A DNA stretch of 64,000 bases from Psychroserpens ponticola (GCF_023556315.2 NZ_CP116221.1:3965302-4029301); one strand, 5' to 3'; shown: positions 1 through 10,601, counted from the stretch's first letter. Notes: a model not told the origin generated them from the sequence alone. Numbers and translations are program-made.

Positions 1-1090
1 CAATAACATCTGTAGCAGTTACAGCTCCAATAGTCCAATTTATACCAGTTTCACACCTCCAAGTATCAAAGGCTCTAGTGAAAGATTCGTTAGCAGCTGT
101 ATTGTTATTGAAATCGGTTTCCATTTGCCAAATGTATCCACCACTACCATCATTATTAATATGTTGAGTTGGGTAGGCAAAGTTCCCATTTCCATCAGGA
201 TCAAAAACAGCATTTATTTCAGCATAAGTGATATCCAAATTTCCTGATTGTGCTATTACAGCTGTTGCAGCAGAGTTAATTAATGCAAAAGGACCTGAGC
301 CACCTTGAGAAGGTATTTGTACGGTCACTTGATTATCTGTCCATGTTAAAATCTGTGATTCTAATGCTAAAGTAAAAGTAGCACCACCATCATTTGCATT
401 AGCAAATCCAACGTTTTGTTTCGTTGTTCCAAAACCAGAACCATTAATTGTTAAAACCGTTTGTGTTCCAGCAGTAGCTATTGCTGGATCAAATGATGTG
501 ATATTAATTACCCCTCTATTTGCTTCATTTAAACTTATGATATCAGTTATGCTAAAGTTTCCAATACTAGTGTACGCGTTATTCGTTAGGCCTTCAATTT
601 CATTATAAAAATTGTTGATGCCTTGTTTTATTTTAAAAGGGTTTGCTGCTACATTAGAAAGCGTATTATATTTGTAAAAGCCTTGAGCTTCACTATATGG
701 CTGAAATGTAGAAGTTGAGTTATTCGTAATATTAGTGTTGTTATCGTGTAATGTGAATATTCCAATATCATAAAGACCCAGTTGTAGACTAGGAGTAACA
801 ATTTCAGCTTCTAATTCAACGGTACCACCTCTTGTAATAATTTCAATAGTTGATATAGATTCGCCTTTAAATACTTTATAAACTTCTACAATATTTGAAG
901 TGTAAATATTTTCGCGATTGATATCCCAAAACGAATTTTTTGAAACAACTTTCCCTTCAACTATTTGTGTAGATGCTTGAATTTGCTCAGTTAAAGGTAC
1001 TTCAAACATGAGTTCTTGTGCTGACATGTTTACAATCATACACAGCATTAAAACTGCTGCAAACAAATTTTTAAAAGTAGTTTTTTTCAT
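1..1090 (-). CDS. Secreted IPT/TIG-domain protein, probable metalloprotease (partial, C-terminus off the window)
   Basis: The reading frame starts at an ATG at 1088-1090 and stays open to base 1, giving about 363 residues of a longer protein. Residues 1-25 form a Sec signal peptide ending in MSAQ. About residues 40-110 are a beta-rich region with no recognised family. About 192-290 is an IPT/TIG immunoglobulin-like domain, with the typical run ITSFDPAIATAGTQ and GSGFG. The visible end (TRAFDTWRCETGINWTIG) resembles the segment just before the zinc motif in flavobacterial matrixin-like peptidases, but the HExxH motif would lie outside the window, so protease activity is an inference. Proteins of this type usually end in a T9SS sorting domain, which cannot be seen here. 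Confidence 0.7.
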   Translation of the reverse strand, partial: MKKTTFKNLFAAVLMLCMIVNMSAQELMFEVPLTEQIQASTQIVEGKVVSKNSFWDINRENIYTSNIVEVYKVFKGESISTIEIITRGGTVELEAEIVTPSLQLGLYDIGIFTLHDNNTNITNNSTSTFQPYSEAQGFYKYNTLSNVAANPFKIKQGINNFYNEIEGLTNNAYTSIGNFSITDIISLNEANRGVINITSFDPAIATAGTQTVLTINGSGFGTTKQNVGFANANDGGATFTLALESQILTWTDNQVTVQIPSQGGSGPFALINSAATAVIAQSGNLDITYAEINAVFDPDGNGNFAYPTQHINNDGSGGYIWQMETDFNNNTAANESFTRAFDTWRCETGINWTIGAVTATDVI

Positions 1091-1210
1091 ATTGGTTAGT
1101 TGTCGGTTAATGTTTTAATTATTGTATTTCATCGGTAAATATAGCGATTTATCGATAAGTTGCGATACTTACTTAAACTATTTACCTTTACCATATTAAA
1201 ACAATAAACC

Positions 1211-2503
1211 ATGAAATATCACTTAATAGATAGAACTCTTTTTATAAAAAATCGAAAAAATTTTGCTGCTAAACTGAAACCTAGCAGCTTAGCAGTTTTC
1301 AACTCTAACGATATCTACCCAGTTAGCGCAGATAGTACATTGCCTTTTGAGCAGCATCGAGATATTTTCTATTTGAGCGGTGTTGATCAAGAGGAAAGCA
1401 TTTTAATAATGTTTCCTGATTGCCCAAATGAAAAGCATCGTGAAATTTTATTTTTAAAAGAAACGAATGAACATATTGCAGTTTGGGAAGGTGAAAAATT
1501 AACTAAAGAAGCAGCTTTTAAAACTAGTGGAATTAAAACGGTCTATTGGCTTCAAGACATGGAGAAAATCATGTTTGAGCTGATGACACAATGTGACACG
1601 GTTTTTATCAATACGAATGAACATTACAGATCGAATGTAGAAACAGAAACTCGTGAAGATCGTTTTACAAAATGGCTTAAAGATAAATATCCAGCACATG
1701 CTGTGGCTAAGAGTAATCCAATTTTACAACGCTTACGTTCTGTAAAAAATGCTATTGAATTAGATGTGATGCAAAAAGCCAGTGATATTACCGAAAAAGG
1801 ATTACGTCGTGTATTAAACTTTGTTAGACCTGATGTTTGGGAGTTCAATATTGAAGCTGAATTTATGCATGAGTTTTTAAATAATCGCTCTAAAGGATTT
1901 GCTTACACACCAATTATTGCTTCTGGAAATAATGCCAATGTATTACATTATATAGAGAATAACCAACAGTGTAAAGCTGGTGATTTGATTTTAATGGATG
2001 TTGGAGCAGAATATGCGAACTACTCAAGTGATATGACAAGAACTATTCCTGTTTCTGGTCGGTTTTCTGAGCGACAAAAGCAAGTTTATAATGCTGTGAA
2101 TCGCGTTAAAAATGAAGCTACAAAAATGCTTACACCAGGAACAATTTGGGCAGATTATCATGTTGAAGTAGGGAAATTAATGACTTCTGAATTATTAGGT
2201 TTGGGCTTATTAGATAAGGCTGATGTTCAAAATGAAAATAAAGATTGGCCAGCTTACAAAAAATATTTCATGCATGGTACGAGTCATAATATTGGATTAG
2301 ATACGCATGATTACGGAATTTTAACTGAACCTATGCAAGCCAATATGGTGTTTACTGTAGAACCAGGTATCTATATTCCTGATGAAGGTTTCGGAATACG
2401 TTTAGAAGATGATTTGGTAATCCAAGAAAATGGAGAGCCTTTTAATTTGATGCGTAATATTCCTATTGAAGCTGAAGAGATTGAGGAAATTATGAATTCA
2501 TAA
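1211..2503 (+). CDS. pepP: Aminopeptidase P family protein (Xaa-Pro aminopeptidase)
   Basis: A 430-residue M24B metallopeptidase that removes an N-terminal residue preceding proline, cytosolic (no signal peptide). The N-terminal half is the creatinase-type accessory domain; the pita-bread catalytic domain spans about residues 175-430. All five dinuclear metal ligands are visible: D263 (in LMDVGAEY), D274 (SSDMTR), H355 (MHGTSHNIG), E384 (TVEPGIYIP) and E399 (IRLEDD). Length is normal for the bacterial AMP_N-containing type. The start is the only ATG consistent with the conserved N-terminus. The stop is one base before the ATG of the following alpha/beta hydrolase, so the two genes are probably cotranscribed. 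Confidence 0.93.
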   Translation: MKYHLIDRTLFIKNRKNFAAKLKPSSLAVFNSNDIYPVSADSTLPFEQHRDIFYLSGVDQEESILIMFPDCPNEKHREILFLKETNEHIAVWEGEKLTKEAAFKTSGIKTVYWLQDMEKIMFELMTQCDTVFINTNEHYRSNVETETREDRFTKWLKDKYPAHAVAKSNPILQRLRSVKNAIELDVMQKASDITEKGLRRVLNFVRPDVWEFNIEAEFMHEFLNNRSKGFAYTPIIASGNNANVLHYIENNQQCKAGDLILMDVGAEYANYSSDMTRTIPVSGRFSERQKQVYNAVNRVKNEATKMLTPGTIWADYHVEVGKLMTSELLGLGLLDKADVQNENKDWPAYKKYFMHGTSHNIGLDTHDYGILTEPMQANMVFTVEPGIYIPDEGFGIRLEDDLVIQENGEPFNLMRNIPIEAEEIEEIMNS

Positions 2504-2504
2504 A

Positions 2505-3281
2505 ATGATTTTAGAATACAAAGGAAGCTCTGTTTTTTATACAGATGAAGGGCAAGGAAATCCTGTTGTTTTATTACATGGTTTTCTAGAAAATAGTACA
2601 ATGTGGAAATCTCTTGTTCCATATTTTGTCGATTCCAATAGAGTGGTTTGTATTGATTTATTAGGTCATGGAAATACAGGTTGCATTGGATATATTCATT
2701 CTATGGATGATATGGCAGATGCAGTAAAAGCAGTTTTTGATGAATTAAAAATTAAGACATGCACGCTCATTGGTCATTCAATGGGTGGATATGTTGCTTT
2801 GGCTTTGGCCGAAAAACACCCAAGTTTCATTAGTGGCTTATGTTTGATGAACTCTTCTGCTTTAGACGACAATGCAGAGCGAAAAATAAATAGAGATAGA
2901 GCCATACAAGCCGTAAAGAAAAATCATAAAACATTTATTAGCATGTCGATTGCAAATCTTTTTGCATCAGATAATAGAGAGCGATTTTCTAAAGAGATAG
3001 AATTTATAAAACAAGAGGCGCTTAAAATGCCAATTCAAGGAATTATTGCTGCTTTGGAAGGTATGAAAGTTAGGCTAAATAGAGAATCTATTTTTCAAAA
3101 AGCTAATTTTAATACAATGATGATTATTGGACGTAAAGACCCTGTTTTAGAATACAATACTCTTATCAATCTTGTTCATAATTCAACTACTAAAATAGTT
3201 GAATTTCCAGATGGTCACATGAGTCATATTGAAAATAAGAAAGAATTAACTTACAAATTATTGCATTTCATCGAAAAATAA
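2505..3281 (+). CDS. Alpha/beta hydrolase
   Basis: A 258-residue single-domain alpha/beta hydrolase. The oxyanion-hole motif LLHGFLE lies near residue 24, the nucleophile elbow GHSMGG places the catalytic serine at S92, D212 in GRKDP is the likely acid, and H238 or H241 in the segment GHMSHIE is the likely base. There is no signal peptide, so it should be cytosolic. The substrate cannot be told: the family includes esterases, lactonases and C-C hydrolases. It begins one base after the stop of the aminopeptidase gene, suggesting translational coupling. The lid region (about residues 120-190) is charged and unremarkable. Confidence 0.88.
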   Translation: MILEYKGSSVFYTDEGQGNPVVLLHGFLENSTMWKSLVPYFVDSNRVVCIDLLGHGNTGCIGYIHSMDDMADAVKAVFDELKIKTCTLIGHSMGGYVALALAEKHPSFISGLCLMNSSALDDNAERKINRDRAIQAVKKNHKTFISMSIANLFASDNRERFSKEIEFIKQEALKMPIQGIIAALEGMKVRLNRESIFQKANFNTMMIIGRKDPVLEYNTLINLVHNSTTKIVEFPDGHMSHIENKKELTYKLLHFIEK

Positions 3282-3343
3282 AGCTCTTAATCGTTTGTTA
3301 TTGATATTTTTTTCTATGTTAGTGGTTCCCAAATCATTAAGAC

Positions 3344-3607
3344 ATGAAAAAAACTACAAATGCTATAGCTCCGATGAGGATTTACTGCGACCTTTTTGGG
3401 CACAATTATGAAATGACTAAAAAGGTAACTAAACATGTAAAGGAATATACATGTAAGTGTTGTAAACGTCAATTAACAACAAATGGTAATGGAAAACTTA
3501 CCGAATTAACACCTAAGTTTCAAGAAATTAATAGCATTCTTGAAGAGATTTATACACGTAGAATGATACGTTTGAAGAATAAAACACTCACTTCATCGAT
3601 TTATTAA
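3344..3607 (+). CDS. Small CHCC zinc-ribbon-like protein, paralogue A
   Basis: An 87-residue protein of no assigned family. It contains C-x3-GH (CDLFGH, about residues 15-20) followed 20 or so residues later by C-x2-C (CKCC), a spacing suited to one zinc site. The stretch HVKEYTCKCCKRQLTTNG and the helix-like tail LTPKFQEINSILEEIYTRRM are shared closely with the next gene (3688-3966) and loosely with the gene at 5159-5389. The overall plan recalls the small phage-type zinc proteins that start with a CxxFGH motif, but that link is an impression. No signal peptide or membrane segment. Function unknown; nucleic-acid or protein binding is a guess. Confidence 0.75.
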   Translation: MKKTTNAIAPMRIYCDLFGHNYEMTKKVTKHVKEYTCKCCKRQLTTNGNGKLTELTPKFQEINSILEEIYTRRMIRLKNKTLTSSIY

Positions 3608-3687
3608 GGAAAAAACGCACGTTAATATTTGGTTTTCAATATATTTAGATTAATCCATCTAAAGTAATAACTAAATTTAACTGTATA

Positions 3688-3946
3688 ATGAAAAGTATCT
3701 ACTGCTCATTTTTTGGACACCAATATGAGGTCTCTAAAAAAATCACCTATCACGTTAAAGAATATAAGTGTACACATTGTAGTACGCAGATGACCACAAA
3801 TGGAAAAGGTGGCATATCTCCACTTACGCCTAAATTCAAAGAAATTAATTCGGTGTTAGAACGTATTCATAATAAACGAATGTCTAGATTAGGACTTAAA
3901 AAAGAAAAAACATTTCATGTTAAGAATGAAAAAAATCTGATAAATT

Positions 3947-3966
<20 letters not shown>
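3688..3966 (+). CDS. Small CHCC zinc-ribbon-like protein, paralogue B
   Basis: A 92-residue protein, clearly a duplicate of the gene 80 bases upstream: YCSFFGH, then HVKEYKCTHC, MTTNGKG, LTPKFKEINSVLERIHNKRM. The putative zinc ligands (C, H, C, C) are all conserved. The C-terminal 25 residues (from about LGLKKEK) are not shared with its paralogue, and the last 20 bases overlap the 3' end of the convergent thiL gene, so the tail may have been acquired by read-through. Function unknown. The conservation of both copies, including the ligands, argues that both are real genes. Confidence 0.75.
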
Positions 3967-4999
<1,033 letters not shown>

Positions 5000-5003
5000 A
5001 GTG

Positions 5004-5011
5004 CAAAAATA
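5004..5011 (-). promoter_or_regulatory. Promoter -7 box for thiL
   Basis: TATTTTTG on the minus strand matches the Bacteroidota -7 consensus TAnnTTTG. Its last base is 5 bases from the A of the thiL ATG, so transcription would start at or next to the start codon. No TTTG element is seen at the -33 position. Confidence 0.5.
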
Positions 5012-5158
5012 GTATGTTTTTTTTGAAGACTTTACATTTCTAGGCCTTTTTCAAAACGTAAAACAAGAATATGAATGCATTTCATCGAAAAAATACGTGG
5101 TTAGTCTAAGTTATTAAACAATTTCACTAAGTTTCTAATCCCTAAAGAATACCTACTT

Positions 5159-5389
5159 ATGAAAACTACTACTACTAATGATTTGTCGTGCTCCGTTTTT
5201 GGGCATAATCTAGAACGTATATCTAAAGATTCTCATGAATTGACATGTAAGACATGTAAATCAAAAATTGTTATAGAAGATTCGGATACATTTGATGCAC
5301 TTCCATTTAAAAATCAAAACATCAAAACGGCGTTAAGACAATTATATCTTCTGCAAAACAGGTATTCACCTCAAAAACTTTCTGCTTAA
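5159..5389 (+). CDS. Small CHCC zinc-ribbon-like protein, divergent paralogue C
   Basis: A 76-residue protein with the same plan as the two genes at 3344 and 3688: CSVFGH near residues 11-16, HELTCKTC about 15 residues later, then a helix-like tail (NIKTALRQLYLLQNR). The TTNG motif is lost and the spacing is shorter, so it is an older duplicate. The C, H, C and C positions are retained. It lies upstream of sufA on the same strand but 160 bases away with a promoter box between, so it is probably not part of the SUF operon. Function unknown. Confidence 0.65.
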   Translation: MKTTTTNDLSCSVFGHNLERISKDSHELTCKTCKSKIVIEDSDTFDALPFKNQNIKTALRQLYLLQNRYSPQKLSA

Positions 5390-5511
5390 ATACAGGTACT
5401 TCATCTGATTTTTTATTCTGAATCTGAGATTTCTCACAATTCATAGCCTATTTCTATGCAATTATTTGCTAATATAATGTTAGGAAATGTGGATAAAACC
5501 TACTTATACAT

Positions 5512-5519
5512 TATATTTG
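5512..5519 (+). promoter_or_regulatory. Promoter -7 box for the sufA-led operon
   Basis: TATATTTG matches TAnnTTTG and lies 30 bases upstream of the sufA ATG. No clear -33 TTG is present at normal spacing, which might mean an activated promoter. Confidence 0.5.
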
Positions 5520-5549
5520 CAATCTATTTAGACAAAATCTATATAAGAA

Positions 5550-5879
5550 ATGATTAAAGTATCAGAAACAGCTAAAAAGAAAGTCATCGAACTCATGGTT
5601 GATGATGGTTTTAATAGCGCTACAGATTTTGTTCGTGTAGGTGTTAAGAGTGGCGGTTGCTCTGGATTATCATACGATTTGAAGTTTGATAAAGAACAAA
5701 AAGAAGAGGATAAAGTTTTTGAAGATAATGGTGTGAAAATTATTGTTGACAAAAAGAGTTTTTTATACCTCATTGGCACTACATTAGAATATTCGGGAGG
5801 ACTTAATGGAGCAGGATTTGTATTTAATAATCCAAATGCCAACCGAACCTGTGGTTGTGGAGAATCATTTTCATTGTAA
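5550..5879 (+). CDS. sufA: Iron-sulfur cluster assembly accessory protein (A-type carrier)
   Basis: A 109-residue HesB/IscA-family carrier that accepts Fe-S clusters from the SufBCD scaffold and delivers them to client proteins in the cytosol. The three cluster-binding cysteines are visible: C37 in SGGCSGLSY and C101 and C103 in the C-terminal TCGCGESF. Length is normal. It is the first gene of the SUF cluster, followed after 20 bases by sufB. A large ORF on the opposite strand here is only a shadow. Whether to call it SufA, IscA or ErpA cannot be decided from sequence alone; the position next to sufB favours SufA. Confidence 0.93.
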   Translation: MIKVSETAKKKVIELMVDDGFNSATDFVRVGVKSGGCSGLSYDLKFDKEQKEEDKVFEDNGVKIIVDKKSFLYLIGTTLEYSGGLNGAGFVFNNPNANRTCGCGESFSL

Positions 5880-5899
5880 AATAAACAGAAAGACAAACT

Positions 5900-7348
5900 A
5901 TGTCAAAGTATACAGAGGATGACCTTAGGGAAGAATTAAAAACCAAAGAATACGAATATGGTTTTTTTACAGATATAGAATCTGAAACTTTTCCAATTGG
6001 TTTAAATGAAGATATCGTTCGTGCTATTTCTAAAAAGAAAGAAGAGCCAGAATGGATGACTGAATGGAGACTTGAAGCCTTCAAAGTCTGGAAAGAAATG
6101 ACAGAGCCAGATTGGGCCAATGTTAATTATAAAAAACCAGATTTTCAATCCATTGCTTATTATTCTGCACCAGTTGCTGTAGATCCTAATAAAACATTAG
6201 ATGATGTTGATCCTGATCTTTTAGCCATGTATAAAAAGCTAGGAATTTCAGTAGATGAACAGAAAAAAATGAACAATATCGCTATGGATATTGTTGTAGA
6301 TTCAGTCTCTGTTGCAACAACTTTTAAAAAGACATTGTCTGAAAAAGGCATTATTTTTATGAGTATTTCTGAAGCGATCAAAGAGCATCCAGAACTTGTA
6401 AAAAAATATATTGGCACTATCGTTCCAACAAAAGACAACTTTTACGCAGCTTTAAATTCAGCTGTTTTTAGTGATGGAAGTTTCTGCTATATTCCTAAAG
6501 GTGTAAGATGTCCAATGGAATTGTCAACTTACTTTAGGATTAATCAAGGAGGAACAGGACAATTTGAAAGAACCTTGCTTATTGCTGATGAAGGTAGTTA
6601 TGTGAGTTATTTAGAAGGTTGTACAGCGCCAAGTAGAGACGAAAACCAATTACATGCAGCAGTTGTTGAATTAATTGCTTTAGATGATGCTGAAATAAAA
6701 TACTCTACAGTCCAAAACTGGTATCCAGGAAATGCTGAAGGGAAAGGTGGTGTTTACAATTTTGTAACTAAAAGAGGACTTTGTGAGAAAAACGCAAAAA
6801 TATCTTGGACTCAAGTTGAAACGGGTTCTGCTGTGACATGGAAATATCCTAGTTGTATTTTAAAAGGAGACAATTCCGTTGGTGAGTTTTATTCAATTGC
6901 AGTTACTAACAATTACCAGCAAGCAGATACTGGAACAAAAATGATTCACTTAGGGAAAAATACCAAATCCACTATTATCTCCAAAGGAATTTCAGCTGGA
7001 AAATCTCAAAATTCATATAGAGGATTAGTTCAAATTAGTTCTCGAGCAGATCATGCTCGTAATTTCTCTCAATGTGATAGTTTATTAATGGGTAACGAAT
7101 GTGGAGCTCATACATTTCCATATATCGAAGCAAAAAACAAATCGGCTCAAATTGAGCATGAAGCAACAACGAGTAAAATAGGTGAAGACCAAATTTTTTA
7201 TTGTAACCAAAGAGGTATTTCAACAGAAAAAGCAATTGCACTTATCGTCAATGGTTTTAGTAAAGAAGTTTTAAATAAATTACCGATGGAGTTTGCTGTT
7301 GAAGCTCAGAAACTTTTAGAAATTAGTTTAGAAGGTTCAGTAGGATAA
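5900..7348 (+). CDS. sufB: Fe-S cluster assembly scaffold protein SufB
   Basis: A 482-residue SufB, the core scaffold subunit on which clusters are built in the SufBC2D complex. Conserved runs are [16 protein letters not shown], the sulfur-accepting region [16 protein letters not shown] (C241), [17 protein letters not shown] [12 protein letters not shown], and [15 protein letters not shown] followed by [10 protein letters not shown], which form the SufD interface. Full length. It is followed by a small lipoprotein gene and then sufC, rather than sufC directly. Confidence 0.96.
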   Translation: MSKYTEDDLREELKTKEYEYGFFTDIESETFPIGLNEDIVRAISKKKEEPEWMTEWRLEAFKVWKEMTEPDWANVNYKKPDFQSIAYYSAPVAVDPNKTLDDVDPDLLAMYKKLGISVDEQKKMNNIAMDIVVDSVSVATTFKKTLSEKGIIFMSISEAIKEHPELVKKYIGTIVPTKDNFYAALNSAVFSDGSFCYIPKGVRCPMELSTYFRINQGGTGQFERTLLIADEGSYVSYLEGCTAPSRDENQLHAAVVELIALDDAEIKYSTVQNWYPGNAEGKGGVYNFVTKRGLCEKNAKISWTQVETGSAVTWKYPSCILKGDNSVGEFYSIAVTNNYQQADTGTKMIHLGKNTKSTIISKGISAGKSQNSYRGLVQISSRADHARNFSQCDSLLMGNECGAHTFPYIEAKNKSAQIEHEATTSKIGEDQIFYCNQRGISTEKAIALIVNGFSKEVLNKLPMEFAVEAQKLLEISLEGSVG

Positions 7349-7373
7349 ACATTAATACAAGCAAAATTTTAAA

Positions 7374-7805
7374 ATGAAAAAATTATTGACACTCTTATTA
7401 GTCGCTATTATTTTTATAGGTTGTAAAAATGATGTGAAAACAGAAACTGTTTCAGATGAAATTGGAACTGAAGTAGATTCTAAAAATGAAAAAATGGCCA
7501 ATCATAACGATGGGTTAAAAACGCTAGTTGGGCAATTCATTTATTATGGAGATGCCGCTGTTTTGCAAACTCGTAATGATATTTACGGAGTAGTGATTAA
7601 TGATAAAATGCACGAATTAAATAAAAAGGCAGCAGCTTATAAAAGTGACCCTACGGATTATGTGACAGTACAGATAAGAGGGAAATTAATTCCAAAACCA
7701 GAAGGTGAAGAAGGTTGGCCTTTCAAAATTGATATCAAACAGATTGATAATGTGAAAAAACACGAAACCAAAGAGAATGATGTCATTAAACTAGGTGATA
7801 GTTAG
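7374..7805 (+). CDS. Small lipoprotein inserted between sufB and sufC
   Basis: A 143-residue putative lipoprotein. Residues 1-17 form a signal peptide with the lipobox IFIGC. The next 30 residues are an acidic linker, then comes one compact domain (about residues 48-125, [25 protein letters not shown] ... [18 protein letters not shown], shown in parts). No family is recognised, though the fold looks beta-rich. The gaps are 25 bases to sufB and 23 to sufC with the same strand, so it is cotranscribed with the SUF genes. Why an envelope lipoprotein should sit in a cytosolic assembly operon is unclear; it may simply share stress regulation. Confidence 0.8.
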   Translation: MKKLLTLLLVAIIFIGCKNDVKTETVSDEIGTEVDSKNEKMANHNDGLKTLVGQFIYYGDAAVLQTRNDIYGVVINDKMHELNKKAAAYKSDPTDYVTVQIRGKLIPKPEGEEGWPFKIDIKQIDNVKKHETKENDVIKLGDS

Positions 7806-7828
7806 ACAGAATAATTGAAAATTATACT

Positions 7829-8581
7829 ATGTTAAAAATAAATGATTTACACGCAAGTGTTGAAGATAAAGCCATTTTAAGAGGAATTAACTTAGAAGTT
7901 AAACCTGGTGAAATTCATGCTATTATGGGACCAAATGGTTCTGGTAAAAGTACATTGGCTTCAGTTATTGCTGGAAAAGAAGAATACGAAGTTGAGCAAG
8001 GAGAAATTCTTTTAGAAGGAGAAAATATCGATGAGTTAGCTGCTGAAGAACGCGCTCATAAAGGAATTTTCTTATCGTTTCAATATCCAGTTGAGATTCC
8101 AGGCGTATCTGTAACTAATTTCATGAAAACGGCAATTAATGAAACAAGAAAAGCAAAAGGTTTAGACGATATGCCAGCTAATGAAATGCTTAAAATGATT
8201 CGTGAAAAATCTGAAATGCTTGAAATAGATCGTAAGTTCTTATCACGTTCTCTTAATGAAGGGTTTTCTGGAGGAGAGAAAAAACGTAATGAGATTTTTC
8301 AAATGGCAATGTTAGAGCCAAAATTGGCGATTTTAGATGAGACAGATTCTGGTTTAGATATTGATGCTTTACGAATTGTTGCTAATGGTGTAAATAAATT
8401 GAAAAGTAAAGATAATGCTGTAATCGTTATTACACATTACCAACGTTTGTTAGATTATATCGTTCCAGATTTTGTTCATGTATTGCACAATGGACGTATC
8501 GTAAAATCGGGAACTAAAGAATTAGCTCACGAATTGGAAGAAAAAGGTTACGATTGGATTAAGGAAGAGGTAGGAGCTTAA
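7829..8581 (+). CDS. sufC: Fe-S cluster assembly ATPase SufC
   Basis: A 250-residue ABC-type ATPase that drives conformational change in the SufBC2D scaffold; it is cytosolic and not a transporter. Walker A is GPNGSGKST (G34-T42), the signature is FSGGEKKR, Walker B is [16 protein letters not shown], and the H-loop is [11 protein letters not shown]. Length matches the family. It is followed by an 85-base gap that contains a REP-like inverted repeat and then sufD. Confidence 0.96.
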   Translation: MLKINDLHASVEDKAILRGINLEVKPGEIHAIMGPNGSGKSTLASVIAGKEEYEVEQGEILLEGENIDELAAEERAHKGIFLSFQYPVEIPGVSVTNFMKTAINETRKAKGLDDMPANEMLKMIREKSEMLEIDRKFLSRSLNEGFSGGEKKRNEIFQMAMLEPKLAILDETDSGLDIDALRIVANGVNKLKSKDNAVIVITHYQRLLDYIVPDFVHVLHNGRIVKSGTKELAHELEEKGYDWIKEEVGA

Positions 8582-8582
8582 T

Positions 8583-8660
8583 TGTCATTCCGCGAAAGCA
8601 GGAATCCAAATAAAACCAATATTTTAAATTAAAAGATTCTTGCCTTTGCAGGAATGATAG
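8583..8660. repeat. REP-like palindromic intergenic repeat (sufC-sufD)
   Basis: Two arms in inverted orientation: TGTCATTCCGCGAAAGCAGG... on the left and, on the right, a run whose reverse complement begins TATCATTCCTGCAAAGGC. Each arm also contains its own small ATTCC/GGAAT palindrome. The same TGTCATTC...GGAATCTC unit recurs at 45641, 38365, 30893 and 26229, so it is a dispersed element. Confidence 0.7.
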
Positions 8661-8666
8661 AAAGAA

Positions 8667-9980
8667 ATGGATTTAAAAGATAAATTAGTGTCGTCATTTA
8701 TGGCATTCGAGAACATGGTAGATATAGATGCTCCGGTTCATGATGTTCGTAGTGAAGCAATACGAGTATTTGAAAATAAAGGTTTTCCTACTAAACGTGA
8801 TGAAGCTTGGAAATATACATCTCTTAATAGTGTATTAAAACATGATTATAGTGTGTTTCCAAAAAAGGAAAATGAATTAGAGCATCGCGATATAAAAAAG
8901 TATTTTATTCACGATATAGATAGCTATAAGATTGTTTTTATCGATGGAAAATATGCATCACACTTGTCACAAACAACACATGATGGTATTGATGTATGTT
9001 TAATGTCTGCTGCTTTATCAAAACCAAAATATAGAATTCTTATTGAAAATTATTTCAATAAAGCTGCGACAAAAGATAGTTTATCTTCATTAAACACTGC
9101 GTTTTCTCAAGAAGGCGCTTACATTCATATTCCAAAGAATAAAATAGTTGAAAAACCAATTCAAATTTTGCATTTTTCTACTGGAAATGAATCGGCTTTA
9201 ATGTTGCAACCTCGTAACTTAATTGTTGTTGATGAAAATGCACATGTTCAAATAATTGAACGCCATCAAAGTTTAACAGATAATCCTGTGTTAACTAACA
9301 GTGTCACAGAAATTTTTGCAAATAAACGTGCTATAGTTGATTATTATAAAATTCAGAACGATAAGAAAAGTGCTTCACTTATTGATAATACATTCGTAAA
9401 ACAAAAACGAGAAAGCCATGCCTCTGTGCATACATTTTCTTTTGGTGGAAAATTAACACGAAATAATCTTAACTTTTATCAAGAAGGTGAACGTATTGAT
9501 TCTACATTAAATGGTGTTACGATTATTGGTGATAAACAACATGTAGATCATAATACATTAGTGCATCATATTGAACCTAACTGTGAAAGTCATCAAGATT
9601 ATAAAGGTATTTTTTCAGATAAATCAACTGGTGTTTTTAATGGAAAAGTCTATGTAAATAAAGAAGCACAGAAGACAAACGCCTTTCAATCTAATAACAA
9701 TATTTTGTTGAGTGATCAAGCGTCAATAAATACAAAACCTCAGTTGGAAATTTTTGCAGATGATGTAAAATGCTCTCATGGTTGTACTATTGGTCAGTTA
9801 GACGAAAGTGCAATGTTTTATATGCGTTCTAGAGGAATTCCAGAAAAAGAAGCGAAAGCATTACTTATGTTTGCATTTAGTAATAATGTTTTAAATTCGG
9901 TTAAAATACCTGAAATCAAAAAGCGTATTACTAAGATTATAGCTAATAAGTTAGGTGTTAATTTAGGGTTTGATCTTTAA
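8667..9980 (+). CDS. sufD: Fe-S cluster assembly protein SufD
   Basis: A 437-residue SufD, the paralogue of SufB that pairs with it in the SufBC2D scaffold and is needed for iron entry. Conserved features are GFPTKRDEAWKYTSL in the N-terminal helical domain (about residues 38-52), the beta-helix core with HIEPNCESHQDYKGIF, and the C-terminal VKCSHGCTIGQLDESAMFYM, containing the conserved CSHG near the SufB-SufD interface. Full length. Its last 23 bases overlap the end of a convergent small membrane-protein gene. It is separated from sufS by a reverse-strand PadR cassette. Confidence 0.95.
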   Translation: MDLKDKLVSSFMAFENMVDIDAPVHDVRSEAIRVFENKGFPTKRDEAWKYTSLNSVLKHDYSVFPKKENELEHRDIKKYFIHDIDSYKIVFIDGKYASHLSQTTHDGIDVCLMSAALSKPKYRILIENYFNKAATKDSLSSLNTAFSQEGAYIHIPKNKIVEKPIQILHFSTGNESALMLQPRNLIVVDENAHVQIIERHQSLTDNPVLTNSVTEIFANKRAIVDYYKIQNDKKSASLIDNTFVKQKRESHASVHTFSFGGKLTRNNLNFYQEGERIDSTLNGVTIIGDKQHVDHNTLVHHIEPNCESHQDYKGIFSDKSTGVFNGKVYVNKEAQKTNAFQSNNNILLSDQASINTKPQLEIFADDVKCSHGCTIGQLDESAMFYMRSRGIPEKEAKALLMFAFSNNVLNSVKIPEIKKRITKIIANKLGVNLGFDL

Positions 9981-10161
9981 GTTTAGTTTGCTCTTGCTGA
10001 TACTTTTGATAAAAATATGCAGGAATCAATCCGAAATTTAAAAACAGAAAGCCAACAAAAACAATAATTCCTCTGTAAGGCCAAGATAAAAATTCAAACA
10101 TGGCTCCAATACCTAATGTAAAGAAGCTTAAAAAGCCTAAAATGTAAAATGATTTTTTCAT
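9958..10161 (-). CDS. Small two-helix membrane protein of the PadR cassette
   Basis: A 67-residue protein with two predicted membrane segments (about residues 5-22 and 30-52, SFYILGFLSFFTLGIGAMF and IIVFVGFLFLNFGLIPAYF) and a polar, lysine/glutamine-rich C-terminus. The WPY motif between the helices is shared with the neighbouring 142-residue protein, suggesting related membrane domains. It is 11 bases downstream of that gene, on the same strand. No family recognised. The 3' end overlaps sufD by 23 bases. Confidence 0.7.
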   Translation of the reverse strand: MKKSFYILGFLSFFTLGIGAMFEFLSWPYRGIIVFVGFLFLNFGLIPAYFYQKYQQEQTKLKDQTLN

Positions 10162-10172
10162 GTGAAATTGTA

Positions 10173-10601
10173 TTAAGAAAATTTATGGATTGATTTTTTG
10201 TATTTAGCATAAAAATGAATGGGAAGTATCGCCAAAACGGTAACTAATATCGCACAAAGCAACCATGCATTAGCATAAGGCCAATTCATCATTTGAAACA
10301 CTAAACTCGTGACTAAAAATAAAATGACTAAAAACCCGAAGGAAAATTTTAATTTGTTAATCGTAATTATTTGTTTAGCAAATTTTTGATAATTGGTTTC
10401 TAATTGAAGATTTTGAAAACTAGCATAACCTCCAAACTTTTGAAGCGCTTCTTGAAATAAGGAATCAAAATCACCAGAACCCTTTGATTCAATATAAGTA
10501 CATATGTGATCTAATAAGTCTTCTCTCAAATCTTCAGATTTCACACCATAAAGCTTTAAATTTCTTTCTATGAATTCAATTTGTTTGTCAGATAATATCA
10601 T
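10173..10601 (-). CDS. HAAS-like domain membrane protein, partner of PadR
   Basis: A 142-residue protein with a soluble N-terminal helical domain (about residues 1-75, with REDLLDHICTYIE and FGGYASFQNL) and two membrane segments (about 85-105 and 110-130). The DLLDHI...E pattern and the position directly after a PadR gene fit the HAAS-type signalling domains found next to PadR regulators. Its ATG overlaps the padR stop (shared bases 10598-10601), so translation is coupled. It probably responds to envelope conditions together with PadR, but this is an inference. Confidence 0.7.
   Translation of the reverse strand: MILSDKQIEFIERNLKLYGVKSEDLREDLLDHICTYIESKGSGDFDSLFQEALQKFGGYASFQNLQLETNYQKFAKQIITINKLKFSFGFLVILFLVTSLVFQMMNWPYANAWLLCAILVTVLAILPIHFYAKYKKSIHKFS

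Noticed and set aside
5528..5896. 122-codon frame antisense to sufA
   Set aside because: It is a shadow of sufA, whose conserved cysteines and start signals are clear.
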